Source of the DNA: Ashinkailepas kermadecensis
Taxonomy: Eukaryota > Arthropoda > Thecostraca > Neolepadidae
DNA length: 64,000 bases
Assembly: GCA_034440615.1 (NCBI GenBank)
Contig: JAOTOM010004310.1
Location: 186,001-250,000 of the forward strand
Direction of reading: 5' to 3'
The notes beneath the pieces are model-generated. The model had not been told where the DNA came from, did not search any database, and saw nothing but the letters and a program-made list of their open reading frames with translations. Below, piece after piece: positions 25,541 through 64,000 of the stretch. Position numbers and translations under genes: made by a program. The number at the start of each line of letters is the position of its first letter. The first letter of the stretch is position 1.

Positions 25541-26878
25541 TGTCATCCATGGCCATGTTTGTACGTCCAGGGCAGGTTCTTGTTCTTGGATTATAATTAC
25601 CTCGAAAATTATAAGGCGTCGCTTGTTCGATGTTGTTCTCAGTGCAACAGTGTTGCTTGTCAGTTCTGTTCCGATTAGTCGTTGATAGTCTTCACGGAGT
25701 ATGTGCTGCAGCAGTGCTTCCTTCCGTAGGGACATTGCAAGACATGGTGAGATATAGGACAGCTGTCGTCATACCAATGTAATCGTTTTGTCGTCCAGCA
25801 TAATGCACAATGCCCTCACAAAACCTACTATCTTCGTGAGGGCATCATTCTTTACAGATTACATTGACAGGTTAGAGGCGATTGTTGCTGTTTGTCGGGT
25901 TGTTTTTCATCACCAGGCTGTCGGTGTTCTTGTCTTGCTCTAGATGCAGAGTTATAGTCTGTCAGACTTGTCGGTTGGTTTGACATTTGGTTTTGCGATA
26001 AGCGTTCGTCGACTTTGCATCCTGTTGAAATTTGGTTGCGGCAAAACAGCTTCATGCTGGATGTTTCATTTTTGAGAGGTGGTTGCTTGATTTTGCTGAT
26101 CTGGATATTTATCACATTGTCAATTATGGCATTGTTGAAAACAGTATTGATCATTATTTGATTTGATCTCAGCAATTCGGCATGGGTGGACTGCCAGTTT
26201 AAGCAGTGATTGAGAGCCCATCTCACGAATGCCTGACTACGTTTAATTTGTAGTGGTCAAGACATTCCAGACTTGCAGCGACTCAATGCTAACAGCGAAT
26301 GTCTTGACCACTACAAATTGAGTGTCGTCAGGGCATTGGTAAGGCCCCCAATGACTGTCTAGACTGGCAGTCTACCCACTCCGAATTGCTGGGAACAAGA
26401 CAAATACCGGTCAACAGTGGCTCCACGGTACCATAATTGACAATGTGATCGACAACGATTAACCAGAACAGAACTGACAAGCAACATGCTATACTGAGAA
26501 CAACATCGGACAAACGACGCCTTAGAGTTCTCGGTTTCGAGTTCTCAGAGTTCTCGGTTCTCAGAGTTCTCGGTTTCGAGGAAACCCGAGAACACGAACC
26601 TGCCCTGGACGAACAAACACGAACCTGCCCTGGACGAACAAACACGAACCTGCCCTGGACGAACAAACTTGCCCTGGACGAACAAACACGAACCTGCCCT
26701 GGACGAACAAACACGAACCTGCCCTGGACGAACAAACACGGACCTGCCCTGGACGAACAAACACGAACCTGCCCTGGACGAACAAACACGAACCTGCCCT
26801 GGACGAACAAACACGAACCTGCCCTGGACGAACAAACACGAACCTGCCCTGGACGAACAAACACGGCCATGCGTCACA
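25541..26878. repeat. Asymmetric inverted-repeat (foldback-like) element
   Basis: The left arm (from CATGGCCATGTTTGTACGTC) and the right arm (ending AACAAACACGGCCATG) are diverged reverse complements. Shared blocks include GATGTTGTTCTCAGT, TTGCTTGTCAGTTCTGTT, CACATTGTCAATTATGG and CAGCAATTCGG. The centre is a perfect 22-bp hairpin, 26246-26267 against 26297-26318. The left arm has about 400 bp absent from the right, and the right arm has a minisatellite absent from the left. No ORF of note. Confidence 0.85.
26591..26867. repeat. 25-bp minisatellite in one arm of the inverted repeat
   Basis: About 11 units containing GAACCTGCCCTGGACGAACA plus AACAC, nearly identical. The homologous place in the left arm (25560-25595) has a single unit. 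Confidence 0.95.
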
Positions 26879-26884
26879 CTTTAG

Positions 26885-27308
26885 CAGAGTAACGTCGGCC
26901 GCTCAACAGTTACACACAGTTTGTGTTAAGTGGGATGTTCTCCAGACGTGCGCTCAGGTTAGCATTTTCTTTTCTTTTATAAGACCTTGTGAAAACAGCA
27001 AGTACGATTTTCAAGTCCACTATACACTGCTATTGAGCACATTTTATATTGCATTAGTCCGCGTTGTGGGCATCGATATCCAGCTGAGTGTCGATATTGT
27101 CGTTCGAAAATGGTAAATGTACACCGCTGAATCACAAACCTGTCATAGTCTTCTACGCAAGATTGATGTACCCTGTGAGCAAATGTTTTTTTTTCAGATC
27201 TCTGGTATTAACCGGATCATGTCAGCACTTTCCCAGCCCTGGAATATGCCGAGCGGCTAAGAATAAAGGAACCATATGGAAGGAACTCTACGGCCTAAAT
27301 GAAGAGCA

Positions 27309-27394
<86 letters not shown>

Positions 27395-27869
27395 CCCCAA
27401 GACAAGGGGGATTGTTTTCATCCCTCGAGCGCGGTGGAAGGCTACATCCAATAGTAAACATGTTCAGATGATTTAAGTTCAGGCAATGGTACAAAAAATG
27501 TTCTGTTTGGTGAACCTCATCCTGTCAAACAGTGTGCAAAGGAAAAAATACTTAGGCCCTTCCGAATATTTTCCTTGTTACCTTGGAAACTGACAGTGAT
27601 TCAGCAATGCGCATCCACATCACTGAATCAACTGCCTGCTAGGAACTCCAACATTCTCTCAATTTGCATGTTGGGCTTCATTTGGCACAACGCTGTTGAC
27701 AATTCTGCTCTTTGTCTAACGGCTGTAGCAATTCTGAATGGTCGTGGATTTCCTCGACATAGAGAAACGTAGCACCATCAATACGTTTCACAACTGACAA
27801 CAATCAAATCTCATCACAATTTCCGGCAGAACATTCAAAACAGCATCACCAAAGTCTCAGAATATTGTC
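26885..27869. other. 3' flank of CSPG4 with a (TA)n tract
   Basis: Pure TA lies at 27311-27391. The 480 bp directly after the CSPG4 stop should hold its 3' UTR, but I could not fix a poly(A) signal. No other gene. Confidence 0.5.

Positions 27870-64000
<36,131 letters not shown>

Noticed and set aside
26328..26877. 110-180-codon minus-strand ORFs
   Set aside because: 25-bp minisatellite inside the inverted-repeat arm.

Overview
This is eukaryotic nuclear DNA: very long perfect (TA)n, (CT)n, (GA)n and (CA)n microsatellites, more than twenty different GC-rich minisatellites, decayed LINE, Penelope-like and LTR-retrotransposon pieces, a tRNA-derived SINE, hAT-type MITEs, and one intron-rich gene with GC-rich exons. 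The repeat mix and gene content suggest an arthropod. The strong GC bias of the coding exons beside AT-rich intergenic DNA would suit a crustacean such as a barnacle, but species cannot be fixed from this window.

The only gene I can support fully is on the minus strand, from beyond position 64000 down to 27870. It encodes a CSPG4/NG2 (insect Kon-tiki/Perdido) type transmembrane proteoglycan. Five exons can be placed: 60536-64000 (continuing off the window), 59095-59287, 45074-45235, 31026-31272 and 27870-29850. Their splice sites and phases (0, 1, 1, 2) join into one open frame of 2015 residues plus stop. In order the protein has the end of one laminin-G domain, a second laminin-G domain, about 14 CSPG repeats, one membrane span, a short cytoplasmic tail and a C-terminal QCWV, close to the QYWV PDZ ligand of vertebrate CSPG4. 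The 5' end, signal peptide and promoter lie outside the window.

Region 1-27.8 kb is downstream intergenic DNA: microsatellites, minisatellites (3.4-4.6, 9.5-9.9, 10.6-11.1, 14.7-15.1, 19.5-20.3, 22.3-22.9, 23.5-23.7 kb), a SINE with target-site duplication (2.0-2.2 kb), a LINE relic (6.6-8.5 kb), a large palindromic repeat complex (16.2-18.2 kb) and an inverted-repeat element at 25.5-26.9 kb. The introns (29.9-60.5 kb) hold more minisatellites, a head-to-head pair of Penelope-like element ends with a good hammerhead-ribozyme candidate (33.1-34.4 kb), hAT MITEs with target-site duplications, a THAP-like exon relic, a LINE RNase H fragment and an antisense gag fragment.

The most unusual points are: a 59-bp minisatellite that has copied the 3' splice site of the last CSPG4 exon about 14 times; the hammerhead candidate; the 16.2-18.2 kb palindrome complex; an inverted repeat in which only one arm has grown a minisatellite; and an 11-copy array of CACGTG E-boxes. 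I found no clearly new protein-coding system.
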